Source of the DNA: Pseudorhodoplanes sp049324435 | GTDB taxonomy: Bacteria; Pseudomonadota; Alphaproteobacteria; Rhizobiales; Xanthobacteraceae | Reading direction: 5' to 3' | DNA: 64,000 bases | Assembly (NCBI GenBank): GCA_049324435.1 | Contig: JBMOOQ010000014.1 | Coordinates: 1 to 64,000, forward strand | Shown here: positions 44,269 to 53,912 of the stretch, piece by piece | Position numbering within the stretch: position 1 is the stretch's first letter | Layout of the letters: each line of letters starts with the position of its first letter | Made by a program: the position numbers and the translations under genes | The notes under the pieces: generated by a model | Told to the model about the DNA's origin: nothing | The model's database searches: none | Seen by the model: the letters and a program-made list of their open reading frames with translations, nothing else

Positions 44269-45048
44269 ATGATTTCGCGTTTGGTATCGCTTCGTCCGAC
44301 CGTCTATGCCTTGACTTTAGCCGCCGGCATTGCCGCCGCAACGGCCGCGCATGCCCAACAGGAGCCGCGGCTCGACGTCATCTATGTTCCGACTCCGCAG
44401 GAGGTCGTCGACCGGATGCTGGAACTCGCCAAGGTCGGACCCGGGGACTACATGATCGACTTCGGCTGCGGCGACGGCCGCATGGTGGTGACCGCCGCCA
44501 AACGTGGCGCCCGCGGATACGGCGTCGACATCAATCCGCAGCGGATCAAGGAAGCGAACGAAAACGCCGCCAAGGCCGGCGTCACCGACAAGGTCGAATT
44601 CAAGATCGCCAATCTGTTCGAGGAAGACCTGTCGAAGGCCGACGTCATGGCGATGTATTTGCTCACCGACATCAATCTGCGGCTGCGACCGAAGATCCTC
44701 GACACCATGAAGCCCGGGACACGCATCGTGTCGCACGCCTTCGACATGGGCGACTGGAAGCCGGAGGTCCACGAAAACGTCAGCGGCCGGAACGTCTATT
44801 TCTGGATTGTACCCGCCAAGGTCGGCGGCAAATGGCAGGTCGACGGCGCCCAGAAGATGACGCTCGACCTTGATCAGAAGTACCAGTTCTTTACCGGCAA
44901 AGCCGACATCGGCGGCAAGACGGTTGACATCACCGACGGCAAGCTGACGGGCGCCAATATCACGTTCAAGGTGGACGGCAAGACCTATACCGGCAAGGTT
45001 TCCGGCGGTTCCATCGTTGGCGATGGCTGGAAGGCGACGAAAGCCTAA
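44269..45048 (+). CDS. exported class I methyltransferase-like protein
   Basis: 259 residues. A signal peptide (LRPTVYALTLAAGIAAATAAHA) precedes a Rossmann methyltransferase domain: motif I YMIDFGCGDGRMVVTAAK, acidic residue in GYGVDINPQRI. A C-terminal beta-rich domain (about 180-259; KYQFFTGKADIGGKTVDITDG) follows. ATG follows AGGGAG. An exported SAM enzyme is odd because SAM is cytosolic; the fold may serve another role, or the N-terminus may be an uncleaved anchor. Confidence 0.8.
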   Translation: MISRLVSLRPTVYALTLAAGIAAATAAHAQQEPRLDVIYVPTPQEVVDRMLELAKVGPGDYMIDFGCGDGRMVVTAAKRGARGYGVDINPQRIKEANENAAKAGVTDKVEFKIANLFEEDLSKADVMAMYLLTDINLRLRPKILDTMKPGTRIVSHAFDMGDWKPEVHENVSGRNVYFWIVPAKVGGKWQVDGAQKMTLDLDQKYQFFTGKADIGGKTVDITDGKLTGANITFKVDGKTYTGKVSGGSIVGDGWKATKA

Positions 45049-45138
45049 GAGCTTTTCCGGACTTCCGGAAACGGACACAATCGGGAAGGACGCTTCCGCA
45101 TCCTTCCTTTCATGTGCGCGGCGCGCAGGACATTTCCC

Positions 45139-46479
45139 ATGACAACGCAAAACTCCGGCGCTCCGCGCGCCACGCTCTCGGTCACCGATGGCGCGTTGAT
45201 GATGGTGGGCATCATCATCGGCATCGGCATCTTCAAGACCCCGCAACTGGTCGCGATGTTCAGCCCCAACGAGGCGGCGTTCGTAGCGCTCTGGATTTGC
45301 GGCGGCCTGACCACGCTGATCGGCGCACTTGTCTATGCCGAACTTGCCGCGTCCTACCCCTCCACCGGCGGGGAATATCATTTCCTCAGCCGCGCCTACG
45401 GATTGCCGGTCGGCTTTCTGTTCGCCTGGGCGCGCACCACGGTGATCCAGACCGGCGCGATCGCCGCCGTCGCTTTCGTGTTCGGCGATTATGCGCAGGA
45501 GCTTTACTCGCTCGGCAATTACGGCTCGGCCATCTATGGAGCGCTGGCCCTTGTCATCCTGACCCTGCTCAACATCGCCGGCACCTATCAAAGCAAGACC
45601 GCGCAGAACATCCTGACCCTGCTGCTGGTTGCCTCGATGGCGATGATGGTGATCGTGGGTCTGATGAATGTCGGTGCCAAACCACCTGTCGCCTCCGCCG
45701 GCAGCGGCCCCGGCTACGGCATGCTCGGCCTTGCCATGGTGTTCATCCTCCTGACCTACGGCGGCTGGAACGAAGCAGCCTATCTCTCGGGTGACGTCCG
45801 CAACGTCGGACGCGACATGGTCCGCCTTCTGCTGGCAGGCACAGCAATAGTGACGCTGATCTACGTGCTGGTGAATATCGGCTATCTTTACGCGCTCGGC
45901 CTTGAGGGCATGCGCAAGAGCGATGCCATTGCCGCCGACGTCATGCGGTCCGCATTTGGCCCGTCGGGTGCGGCCATCGTCAGCATGATAGTCTGCATCG
46001 CCGCCTTGTCGACGATGAATGCGACCATCTTCACCGGCGCCCGCCTCTATCATGCCTTGGGCCAGGATCTGTCGCTGTCGCGGCTGCGGGTGTGGGATCA
46101 GGTTCGCAACAATCCGCGCAATGCCATCATCCTGCAGAGCATCATCGCCTTCGTGCTGATCTGCTTTGGCGCCATGGCGCGTGATGGCTTCAAGGCCATG
46201 GTGGAATATACCGCGCCGGTCTTCTGGTTCTTCCTACTGCTGGTCGGCCTGTCGCTGTTCGTGCTGCGCCGGCGCGACCCCAACCATCCGCGCCCCTTCA
46301 AGGTACCGCTCTATCCGGTCACCCCGATCCTGTTCTGTCTGGTCTGCGCCTATCTGATCTACTCCAGCCTGGTTTATACGGGACGTGGTGCGCTGTTCGG
46401 GATTGCGGTACTGCTGATCGGAGTGCCGCTGCTCGGCTTCGTGCGCAAGAAGCGGCGCGTGGCCACTGCGGCGGAGTAA
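45139..46479 (+). CDS. APC-family amino acid permease
   Basis: 446 residues with about twelve membrane helices. The first has the conserved VGIIIGIGIFKTPQLV (helix 1 Gly-rich break), followed by GALVYAELAASYPSTGGEYHFLSRAYG. It imports an amino acid or polyamine; substrate unknown. ATG follows AGGA. No clear link to neighbours. Confidence 0.9.
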   Translation: MTTQNSGAPRATLSVTDGALMMVGIIIGIGIFKTPQLVAMFSPNEAAFVALWICGGLTTLIGALVYAELAASYPSTGGEYHFLSRAYGLPVGFLFAWARTTVIQTGAIAAVAFVFGDYAQELYSLGNYGSAIYGALALVILTLLNIAGTYQSKTAQNILTLLLVASMAMMVIVGLMNVGAKPPVASAGSGPGYGMLGLAMVFILLTYGGWNEAAYLSGDVRNVGRDMVRLLLAGTAIVTLIYVLVNIGYLYALGLEGMRKSDAIAADVMRSAFGPSGAAIVSMIVCIAALSTMNATIFTGARLYHALGQDLSLSRLRVWDQVRNNPRNAIILQSIIAFVLICFGAMARDGFKAMVEYTAPVFWFFLLLVGLSLFVLRRRDPNHPRPFKVPLYPVTPILFCLVCAYLIYSSLVYTGRGALFGIAVLLIGVPLLGFVRKKRRVATAAE

Positions 46480-46538
46480 GCTAACGTGATCCCCGTCCCG
46501 GCGGCGTTGCGCAGCGACCGGGCCGGCGGAGACTGACC

Positions 46539-48146
46539 GTGAGCGGCAATTACGACATCGTCATCATCGGAGCCGGACATAACGGGCTCGTCTGTGCTGG
46601 CTATCTCGGCATGGCCGGACTGAAGGTGAAGGTGGTCGAGCGCCGGCCGGTGGTTGGCGGCGCGGCTGTGACGGAGGAATTCCATCCGGGATTTCGCAAC
46701 TCGGTCGCGGCTTACACCGTCAGCCTCCTCAACCCGAAGGTGATCCGCGATCTTAATCTCACGTCGCACGGACTGAAGATCGTCGAGCGCCGCGCACTCA
46801 ATTTCCTGCCAACCGAGGACGGCCGCTATCTCCTGACCGGCGAAGGCCGCACCAAGGCCGAGATTGCGAAATTCAGCGAGCGGGACGCCGCCCTTTACGA
46901 CGACTATGGCACCGAGCTCGACGCCATCACCGACGTGCTGCGCGATTTTGTGCTGCAGCAGCCGCCCAATCTGGTGGAAGGCTGGAATATGCGCTCGCTG
47001 CGTGAAGCACTGCGGCTCGCCTTTGTCGGCAAGCGGCTGCGCCAGCTCGACCTGGAGCGCCAGCGCGCCTTGCTCGACCTGTTCGCAAAATCCGCAGCGG
47101 ACTACCTCGACCGCTTCTTCGAGAGCGATCCGATCAAGGCCGTTCTCGGATTCGATGCGGTGGTCGGCAACTATGCCAGCCCCTACACGCCGAACTCCGC
47201 CTATGTGCTGCTGCACCATTGTTTCGGCGAGGTGAACGGCAAGAAAGGCATCTGGGGCCATGCCATCGGCGGCATGGGTGCGATCACCCAGGCGATGGCG
47301 AAATCGGCGCAAGCACAGGGTGCCGACATCGAGACAAAAGCCGGCGTTCGCGAGGTGCTCGTCGAGAAAGACCGTGCTACCGGCGTCGTGCTGGACGACG
47401 GACGGATCATCCGCGCCCGTGCAATTGTCTCGAACGTCAATCCGCGGCTGCTTTATGAACGCCTGATCCCGGATGTCGCGTTGCCGCCCGCCTTTCTGGC
47501 GCGCATGAGGCACTGGAAATGCGGCTCCGGGACCTTCCGCATGAATGTCGCGCTGTCCGAATTGCCGAGCTTTAGCGCCCTGCCCGGCCGCGCACTCGCC
47601 GATCACCACACCGCCGGCATCATTATCGCGCCCACGCTTGCCTATATGGATCGCGCCTACGACGATGCGCGCAAGTTCGGCTGGAGCCGCGAACCGATCG
47701 TCGAAATGCTGATCCCGTCAACGCTCGACGATTCGCTCGCGCCGAAAGGTCAGCATGTCGCGAGCCTGTTCTGCCAGCATGTCGCGCCGGAGTTGCCGGA
47801 CGGCTCGTCATGGGACCAGCATCGCGACACCGTCGCCGACCTGATGATCGCGACCGTCGATAAGCATGCACCCGGCTTCAAGCAAAGCGTGATCGCGCGC
47901 AAGGCGCTGACGCCGCTCGATCTCGAACGCGATTTCGGATTGATCGGCGGTGACATTTTCCACGGCGCCATGACGCTCGACCAGATTTTCTCGGCGCGCC
48001 CGATGCTCGGCTATGCCGATTACCGTTCGCCGCTCGCCGGACTTTACCTGTGCGGATCGGGAACGCATCCCGGAGGAGGCGTCACTGGCGCGCCGGGGCA
48101 CAATGCGGCAAGGGTGGTCGCGGGCGACCTGAAGCGTCGGTTGTAA
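46539..48146 (+). CDS. FAD-dependent oxidoreductase of the phytoene-desaturase/PYROXD2 type
   Basis: 535 residues, GTG start after GGAG. The FAD dinucleotide fold is at DIVIIGAGHNGLVCAGYLGMAGLKVKVVE, and the C-terminal FAD block is GLYLCGSGTHPGGGVTGAPGHNAARVV. It is related to CrtI-like enzymes, but no carotenoid genes are near, so it belongs to the broad group of uncharacterised amine-oxidase-like flavoproteins. Convergent with the next gene; the two coding regions abut with no gap. Confidence 0.88.
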   Translation: MSGNYDIVIIGAGHNGLVCAGYLGMAGLKVKVVERRPVVGGAAVTEEFHPGFRNSVAAYTVSLLNPKVIRDLNLTSHGLKIVERRALNFLPTEDGRYLLTGEGRTKAEIAKFSERDAALYDDYGTELDAITDVLRDFVLQQPPNLVEGWNMRSLREALRLAFVGKRLRQLDLERQRALLDLFAKSAADYLDRFFESDPIKAVLGFDAVVGNYASPYTPNSAYVLLHHCFGEVNGKKGIWGHAIGGMGAITQAMAKSAQAQGADIETKAGVREVLVEKDRATGVVLDDGRIIRARAIVSNVNPRLLYERLIPDVALPPAFLARMRHWKCGSGTFRMNVALSELPSFSALPGRALADHHTAGIIIAPTLAYMDRAYDDARKFGWSREPIVEMLIPSTLDDSLAPKGQHVASLFCQHVAPELPDGSSWDQHRDTVADLMIATVDKHAPGFKQSVIARKALTPLDLERDFGLIGGDIFHGAMTLDQIFSARPMLGYADYRSPLAGLYLCGSGTHPGGGVTGAPGHNAARVVAGDLKRRL

Positions 48147-48809
48147 CTACCCCCGCCGCGTTTCCTTCCGTTTCGCAACGCGCGTGCGCACGTGCGTGTG
48201 GGTAATGTCGTAGACCTGCTGCATCACGATCTGCTGGAGTTGCGGCGCGTTGTCGATATTGCCGTGGCTCAGCCTTGGATCGTTGGACAGATTGATGTTC
48301 TGAAATTGGCCGGTGAAGCCCGCGGGTTCGATAGCCGGGCGGCCGAAGCCGTTATTCTGATAGAAATTCTCGAACCGCTGCACGTTGAGCGGCACCTGGA
48401 GATTCTCGGTGATGTCGAACGTCACGGCCAGATCGACCGGTATCGCCTGAGACGCAAGCCGGTCGGCCACTTGCACCACGGCGTTCGAGCCGAGCGAATG
48501 TCCGATCAGAATGATATGCGCGTCATCGCCGTTGGCATGACCTGAAATGATGTCGCTGGCAATCTGGTCCACATCGGTCCAGCTCCAGAGCGTAACATTG
48601 GAATAGCCCTGCGCCTTGAATTGCGCGGCCATCTGATCCATGCCGGTCGAGAACACGCCAAACAAACCGCGGATCAGATAAATTTGTGCCGCCTCGACCG
48701 TCGTGGCCGGGGCGCGCGGCGGTCGCTGTGCCAATGCACCGGCCGGCATGGCGCCAAGAGCGGCCGCTGCGGCGAAAAACGTGAAGTCGCGGCGTGTCAG
48801 ACCCGTCAT
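48147..48809 (-). CDS. Tat-signal lipase-like alpha/beta hydrolase
   Basis: 220 residues. Twin-arginine signal TRRDFTFFAAAAALG at residues 5-19. Nucleophile elbow GHSLGSNAVV with the catalytic Ser. An Asp in VTFDIT and a late His could complete a triad. Likely exported folded to the periplasm; substrate unknown. Mature chain is shorter than typical lipases. Confidence 0.75.
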   Translation of the reverse strand: MTGLTRRDFTFFAAAAALGAMPAGALAQRPPRAPATTVEAAQIYLIRGLFGVFSTGMDQMAAQFKAQGYSNVTLWSWTDVDQIASDIISGHANGDDAHIILIGHSLGSNAVVQVADRLASQAIPVDLAVTFDITENLQVPLNVQRFENFYQNNGFGRPAIEPAGFTGQFQNINLSNDPRLSHGNIDNAPQLQQIVMQQVYDITHTHVRTRVAKRKETRRG

Positions 48810-48887
48810 CGGCGGTATCCCTCGCGAATGTCCGAAGGGACTTTAAGCCTGACCCGACGACCTGCTCAAGAAGACAGACGTGCCGTT

Positions 48888-49259
48888 TCAGGCCGCCAGC
48901 ATCTTTTGGACCTCATTGACGAGGTCGCGCAGATGAACCGGCTTCGACAGCACCTTGGCGTGCTTGGGCGCCTGTGAATCCGCATTCAGGGCAACGGCCG
49001 CGAAGCCAGTGATGAACATGATCTTGATGTCGGGATCGAGCTCCGAGGCACGGCGAGCAAGCTCAATGCCGTCCATTTCCGGCATGACGATATCGGTCAG
49101 CAGCAGTTCGAACGGTTCCTCGCGGAGCCGCTGATAGGCCGAAAGTCCATTGTCGTACGATACGACATTGAAGCCCGCATTCTGCAACGCCTTGACCAGA
49201 AACCGCCGCATGTCGGTATCGTCTTCGGCAAGCAGGATTTTCGGCAGATCGTTACTCAT
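48888..49259 (-). CDS. cpdR: single-domain response regulator CpdR
   Basis: 123 residues, receiver only. Phosphoacceptor Asp56 in LLLTDIVMPEMDGIELARRASELDPDI; Lys in VLSKPVHLRDLVNEVQKMLAA. The text is close to Caulobacter and Sinorhizobium CpdR, which in the unphosphorylated state delivers CtrA and other substrates to ClpXP through the CckA-ChpT branch. The start is ATG at 49259; an upstream extension is possible in frame but lacks family similarity. Divergent from the N-formylglutamate amidohydrolase gene. Confidence 0.93.
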   Translation of the reverse strand: MSNDLPKILLAEDDTDMRRFLVKALQNAGFNVVSYDNGLSAYQRLREEPFELLLTDIVMPEMDGIELARRASELDPDIKIMFITGFAAVALNADSQAPKHAKVLSKPVHLRDLVNEVQKMLAA

Positions 49260-49510
49260 ACATTTAACCGATATCTTGGCCCGGCTCTCAAGAGCGGCCT
49301 GAGCTTCCATGTCCGGGGCGAAGTTTGCAAGATGGCGCTGCCGGTAGCCGGCGGCGGCCGTCATCCCTGCCCCGTGTTCCATTAGCGCGGTCGCGGGTAA
49401 ATATCGGGTGAAAGTCACGTGCCAGGCAGCGAAAGACGTTCAAAAAAAGCGCTCCGGACATGAAAAGGGATACCGGAACGGGCGTCCCCAGCCTATGTTG
49501 CAGCTGCAGC

Positions 49511-50419
49511 ATGATCGAACAGATTTGCCGGTTGATGACGGTCTCGGACGAATTCTCTCCCGCCTTTGACGTGATCGAGCCCGACCGCTGGCGCGGTCCG
49601 GTGGTCTTCAACTCGCCGCATAGCGGCTCGGTTTATCCGCGTTCATTCTTGATGTCGGCCAGGCTCGACCATGCGACCCTGCGGCGCTCGGAAGATTCGT
49701 TCGTGGACGAATTGATCGCCGGCGTGGTCACACGCGGCTATCCGATGATGCGGGCGCATTTCCCGCGCTGTTACGTCGATGTCAACCGCGAGCCCTACGA
49801 ACTCGACCCGCGCATGTTCGACGGCCGGCTGCCGTCCTTTGCCAATACGCGATCGATGCGGGTCGCCGGCGGTCTCGGCACGGTGGCCCGCGTTGTTGGC
49901 GATGCCCAGGAGATTTACGATCAGCGCATATCCGTGGACGATGCGCTGCGCCGGATCGAAAGTCTGTACAAGCCGTATCACCGCGCGCTCCGCAAATTAT
50001 TCACCCGCGTCCACGCCGATTTCGGCGCGGCGGTATTGATCGACTGCCATTCGATGCCATCGGCGGCCGGCTCGCGCGATGACCGGCCGCGGGCCGACGT
50101 GGTGATCGGCGACCGGTACGGGACCAGCTGCGTGCCTGCGGTGGCCGATACTGCCGAGAGCGTGCTACGCTCGCTCGGCTATTCGGTCAGCCGCAACAAG
50201 CCCTATGCCGGCGGCTTTATCACCGAGCATTACGGCAATCCCGCCGCCGGGCTGCATGCGGTGCAGATCGAGCTGAACCGCGCGCTCTATATGGATGAGC
50301 GGACCCACGAGCGGATTTCCGGCTTCCGGCGCCTCGCGGCCGATATCGAGACGCTGGCCGACGAAATCGCCGCGATCCCGCTGGAAGAGCTGCGGCCTTA
50401 CCGCGCCGCAGCCGAGTAA
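49511..50419 (+). CDS. N-formylglutamate amidohydrolase
   Basis: 302 residues from ATG at 49511; starts at 49460 and 49535 are also in frame and none has a clear ribosome site, so the N-terminus is uncertain. Family blocks: VVFNSPHSGSVYPRSFL, DVNREPYELDPRMF, LIDCHSMP and HYGNPAAGLHAVQIELNRALYMDE. It hydrolyses N-formylglutamate to glutamate and formate, the last step of one histidine degradation route. It lies next to cpdR as in several other Hyphomicrobiales. Confidence 0.88.
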   Translation: MIEQICRLMTVSDEFSPAFDVIEPDRWRGPVVFNSPHSGSVYPRSFLMSARLDHATLRRSEDSFVDELIAGVVTRGYPMMRAHFPRCYVDVNREPYELDPRMFDGRLPSFANTRSMRVAGGLGTVARVVGDAQEIYDQRISVDDALRRIESLYKPYHRALRKLFTRVHADFGAAVLIDCHSMPSAAGSRDDRPRADVVIGDRYGTSCVPAVADTAESVLRSLGYSVSRNKPYAGGFITEHYGNPAAGLHAVQIELNRALYMDERTHERISGFRRLAADIETLADEIAAIPLEELRPYRAAAE

Positions 50420-50481
50420 ACTACACGGCTCATCTGCCCTTGCCTTCGCACCCGGCGGACGGCAAGCTTCCCGCCTTCAAG

Positions 50482-50510
50482 AAAAAGGGCCGCTAGCGAG
50501 CTAGCGGCCC
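50482..50510 (-). terminator. intrinsic terminator of the MFS gene
   Basis: GGGCCGCTAG-CTCG-CTAGCGGCCC on the minus strand, a perfect 10 bp stem, followed by TTTTTC. It is placed about 120 bp past the MFS stop. Confidence 0.9.
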
Positions 50511-50628
50511 AAGTCTAGGGAGGAAACGCCCAAGGAGGGCGGCGGGAATGTGCGAAGCACATTGCCGCGCTGCAGCAATATTGCATTGCGTCGCACCAAA
50601 AGCAAGAGGAAATGTCAGATATACTGAC

Positions 50629-51891
50629 CTATTCCCCGTCCTGGGGATTTCGTCGCGGATCGCGCGAAAACAAATAAATCAAGCAGGCCAATAGGATAAC
50701 GCCAGCCTGGAAGCCGAAAACCGCGCGATATGCATCTAATGCATACCCCCCGCTCGTTGCGGGAAACAGATCAATTATCAATCCGGTCACGGTCTGGCAG
50801 ACGAACACGCCTCCTATCGTACCAATATTCATGAGAGTCATGCCGCGCCCGGCGAGGTGAGCCGGGAATAGAGACTTGCCGTGTGCGATCAGCACCGTCA
50901 CGACGGCCGGGAAGAGCCCGATCGCAACGAACCACAGCAGCAGGACGAGCGGCGGGAAAACGCCGACCAAGGCCGCAAGTCCCAGCGTGCCTGCCGTCAG
51001 CAGATGGCCGGTCAGGACCGGAATCTTGTAACTCTTGAACAGCCGGTCGGTCGGCCCCCACAGAAAAGCGCCGACGATCTGCGCGACCACGGCAATGAAC
51101 AGCATGTTGCCGCGTTCGGTCAGGCTGTAGCCGTAGATATGGGTCAGATACGGCCCGCCCCACAGACCGACCACGACGACGAAGCTCGAATAGCTGGCAA
51201 GTTGCAGAGCAAAGACCGTCCAGAAGGAGCGGACGCGAACGGCCGCGAGCGTTCCGGCAAAACTGGCGCCGAAGGTCTCTCTGCCCGCCGGTCTGTCGCT
51301 TCGGTCATCCTGCACAACCGCAGCGACAAGAGCTGCCGCTGCCAAGACCAGCGCGGCGATCCCGATGAAACTGATTCGCCATCCGATCATTGCCACCGCG
51401 AATGCAAAGGGCGCAGTGGCCAGCAACGTGCCGAGCGTGCCCAGCCCCATCTGCAGTCCGACCATGGTCGCGAACCGGTCCGGCGGATAGCGTTTGGCAT
51501 AGAGCGCGAGCGGCGCCATGAGGTAGCAGGACGAGCCGAGGCCCATCAGCACCCGGGCACAGATCAGCCAGAATGGTGAGTAAGCGAACGCGAACATCAG
51601 GGTTCCGGCGATCGCGATCGCCGCACAGACCAGCATGCAGCGGCGCGGACCGTAGCGGTCGAGTGCAATCCCGAGCGGTATTTGCGCGGCGGCGAAGGAA
51701 AAAAAGAACACGCTCGCCAGCAGGCCGACTTCTTTGGCTGACAAATCGAGTTCCTGCGCCAGATCGGGCGCAATCACGCCGACCGAGTTCCGCAGGAACT
51801 GGCTGACGATGTAGATGCCGCCGAGCGCCGTCACGAGCACGACGGTTTCGCGCGTCGCGATAGGCGACCGGCGTGCAACGTCCGCTGTCAT
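50629..51891 (-). CDS. MFS transporter
   Basis: 420 residues, about twelve membrane helices. The MFS motif A-like loop after helix 2 reads GIALDRYGPRRCML. It resembles the group with FLRNSVGVIAPDLAQELDLSAKEVGLL at helix 1-2 (ACS/sugar-phosphate type). Substrate unknown. Start at 51891 has a weak GGGA site; a longer upstream in-frame reading is not supported. Confidence 0.88.
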   Translation of the reverse strand: MTADVARRSPIATRETVVLVTALGGIYIVSQFLRNSVGVIAPDLAQELDLSAKEVGLLASVFFFSFAAAQIPLGIALDRYGPRRCMLVCAAIAIAGTLMFAFAYSPFWLICARVLMGLGSSCYLMAPLALYAKRYPPDRFATMVGLQMGLGTLGTLLATAPFAFAVAMIGWRISFIGIAALVLAAAALVAAVVQDDRSDRPAGRETFGASFAGTLAAVRVRSFWTVFALQLASYSSFVVVVGLWGGPYLTHIYGYSLTERGNMLFIAVVAQIVGAFLWGPTDRLFKSYKIPVLTGHLLTAGTLGLAALVGVFPPLVLLLWFVAIGLFPAVVTVLIAHGKSLFPAHLAGRGMTLMNIGTIGGVFVCQTVTGLIIDLFPATSGGYALDAYRAVFGFQAGVILLACLIYLFSRDPRRNPQDGE

Positions 51892-52030
51892 TGATCCCGG
51901 CCCTGAGCGGTTGTGTGCAATCAAGCGCGGCCGTGTTGGCACGCGCCTGCACGCACTGCAAGACAACCCTTCGGTTGCCCGTTATCCCACTATTCGATAG
52001 GTGAGAACGGTAACGGGTGCGGCGGGGACC

Positions 52031-52813
52031 ATGACAGCCATCGATTTTTCGGCATTCGTCGATCAGCTTGCGGCGGTGTCCGGCGAGACCATTCTGCCGT
52101 TTTTCCGCACCTCGCTCGGCATCGACGACAAGGGACCGGCGGGGCGCTTCGATCCGGTGACTGCGGCCGACCGCGCCGCCGAACAGGCGATGCGCACGCT
52201 GATCCGCCGCACCTTTCCCGAGCATGGCGTGATCGGCGAGGAATTCGGTCCCGAACGCGCCGATGCCGAATATGTCTGGGTGCTCGACCCGATCGACGGC
52301 ACCAAGTCCTTCATCGCCGGCATGCCGGTCTGGGGCACCTTGATTGCGCTCACGAGGCTCGGCGAGCCGGTCTTCGGCCTGATGCACCAGCCATTCACCC
52401 GCGAGACCTTTTCCGGCGATGGGGTTGCCGCGGATTATCGCGGCCCGTCGGGCAAACGGAGCCTGCGGACGCGGCGCTGCGCAACGCTGTCGGATGCGGT
52501 GCTGTTCACGACCAGCCCGCTATTGATGAACGAAGCCGATCGGGCGACCTTTCAAAAGGTCGAAGCGGCGGTGAAGCTCTCGCGTTATGGCGGCGACTGC
52601 TATGCATATTGCATGCTGGCAGCCGGCCATATCGACCTCGTGATCGAGACCGAGCTCAAGCCCTACGACATCATCCCGCTGATCCCGATCCTCACCGGCG
52701 CTGGCGCGGTCGTGACATCCTGGGATGGCGGACCCGCCGCACTGGGCGGCCGAGTGATCGCGGCGGGTGACGCTCGTATCCATGCTGCCGCGCTGGAGCT
52801 CCTGAAGGTCTAG
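52031..52813 (+). CDS. inositol monophosphatase-family phosphatase, histidinol-phosphatase-like
   Basis: 260 residues. Metal-binding motifs are GVIGEEFG, WVLDPIDGTKSFIAG and ELKPYDIIPLIPILTGAGAVVTSWDGG. The GGDCYAYCMLAAGHIDLVIE block is typical of HisN-type histidinol-phosphatases, which need Mg2+. No other his gene is nearby, so inositol or nucleotide phosphatase activity stays possible. ATG follows GGGGA. Confidence 0.87.
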   Translation: MTAIDFSAFVDQLAAVSGETILPFFRTSLGIDDKGPAGRFDPVTAADRAAEQAMRTLIRRTFPEHGVIGEEFGPERADAEYVWVLDPIDGTKSFIAGMPVWGTLIALTRLGEPVFGLMHQPFTRETFSGDGVAADYRGPSGKRSLRTRRCATLSDAVLFTTSPLLMNEADRATFQKVEAAVKLSRYGGDCYAYCMLAAGHIDLVIETELKPYDIIPLIPILTGAGAVVTSWDGGPAALGGRVIAAGDARIHAAALELLKV

Positions 52814-52877
52814 CTGTCAGCGCTTGTAGGCCGTGCCCGACCGTGGCGTAATAGGCGCTCAAGCCGCGAGCGCTGCC

Positions 52878-53825
52878 ATGACCGCACCCGACGCGTTCTG
52901 GTCGACCGACGATGCCGCCCCGGGCATGGGCCTGAGTTATTGGATCGAGGCGATCTGCGAAGCCTTTCTCGAAATGAAGGCCGACGGCGACCGCGAAAGG
53001 TTCGACGCCAGCCTGACCAAGTTCCAGTTCGGCCCCATTGATCTGAATTTCGTCGACACTGATCCGCAGGAGGTTTGGCGCACCCGCGCAGCCATTGCCC
53101 GCAGCCGCGAGAATTTCTTCTATCTTCTGTACATGCATGACGGCCACATGGGCGTCACGCAGCGCGGCCGCGAGGCGATCATCGCACCAGGACATTGCCT
53201 GCTGGTCGATAGCCGGGAGCCTTACCGCTTCTCGCTGCCCGATCGTAACAGGTGTTTGTCGGTCCAGATACCGCAACACTGGCTGCGAACGTGGCTGCCT
53301 CATCCTGAAGATGCCACGGTCATTCTGCTTGCGGATCATTCGCGCTGGGGCGCGACGCTCGCGAGTGCGCTTGGCAATCTGCGGGCTGACGCGATGGCTG
53401 ATATTGCGCTGCCGTTCGGGGTGGTCGCAGACCAGATCGGCGCCATGCTGGCGCTCGCGGCAGGGACGCAAGATGCGAATGTGACGCGGCACAATGCGTC
53501 GCTGCGCGGCCGTCTGATGCGCACGATTACGGAGCAAAGTACCGATCCCGGGCTCGATCCTGCTCACGTCGCAGCCGAGCACGGCATCTCAAAGCGCTAT
53601 CTGCATCTCGTGATGGCGCAGGGCGGCACGAGTTTCGGCGCGGCGCTGATCGAGGCGCGGCTGAACCGTGCGAAGGCGCTGCTTGAAGATCCACGCTTCG
53701 CCCGCACCTCGATCAGCGACATCGCCTGGCGCAGCGGCTTTGCCAATGCGAGTCACTTTGCGCGGCGGTTTCGCCAGCGCTTTGGCACCGCACCTGCCGC
53801 CTTCCGCAAGGCACTGCGCTCCTAG
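52878..53825 (+). CDS. AraC-family transcriptional regulator
   Basis: 315 residues. The N-terminal part matches the AraC-binding-like sensory domain (FGPIDLNFVDTDPQEVWRTRAAIARSREN, LVDSREPYRFSLPDR). The C-terminal double helix-turn-helix (about 215-312) ends with ISDIAWRSGFANASHFARRFRQRFGTAPAAFRK. The target may be the downstream hydrolase gene, 87 bp away in the same direction. Ligand unknown. Confidence 0.88.
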   Translation: MTAPDAFWSTDDAAPGMGLSYWIEAICEAFLEMKADGDRERFDASLTKFQFGPIDLNFVDTDPQEVWRTRAAIARSRENFFYLLYMHDGHMGVTQRGREAIIAPGHCLLVDSREPYRFSLPDRNRCLSVQIPQHWLRTWLPHPEDATVILLADHSRWGATLASALGNLRADAMADIALPFGVVADQIGAMLALAAGTQDANVTRHNASLRGRLMRTITEQSTDPGLDPAHVAAEHGISKRYLHLVMAQGGTSFGAALIEARLNRAKALLEDPRFARTSISDIAWRSGFANASHFARRFRQRFGTAPAAFRKALRS

Positions 53826-53912
53826 GCGCGAAAAGCTGCGTCACCGGGCGCGCAATTTTCCGGCGGCCATGCATCGTTTTTACAGAACCAACACGAGAGG
53901 GGGAAACAAACC

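Noticed and set aside
44317..46053. A 578-codon minus-strand frame
   Set aside because: Antisense to the exported methyltransferase and APC permease genes; His/Asp/Gly-rich composition typical of a mirror frame.
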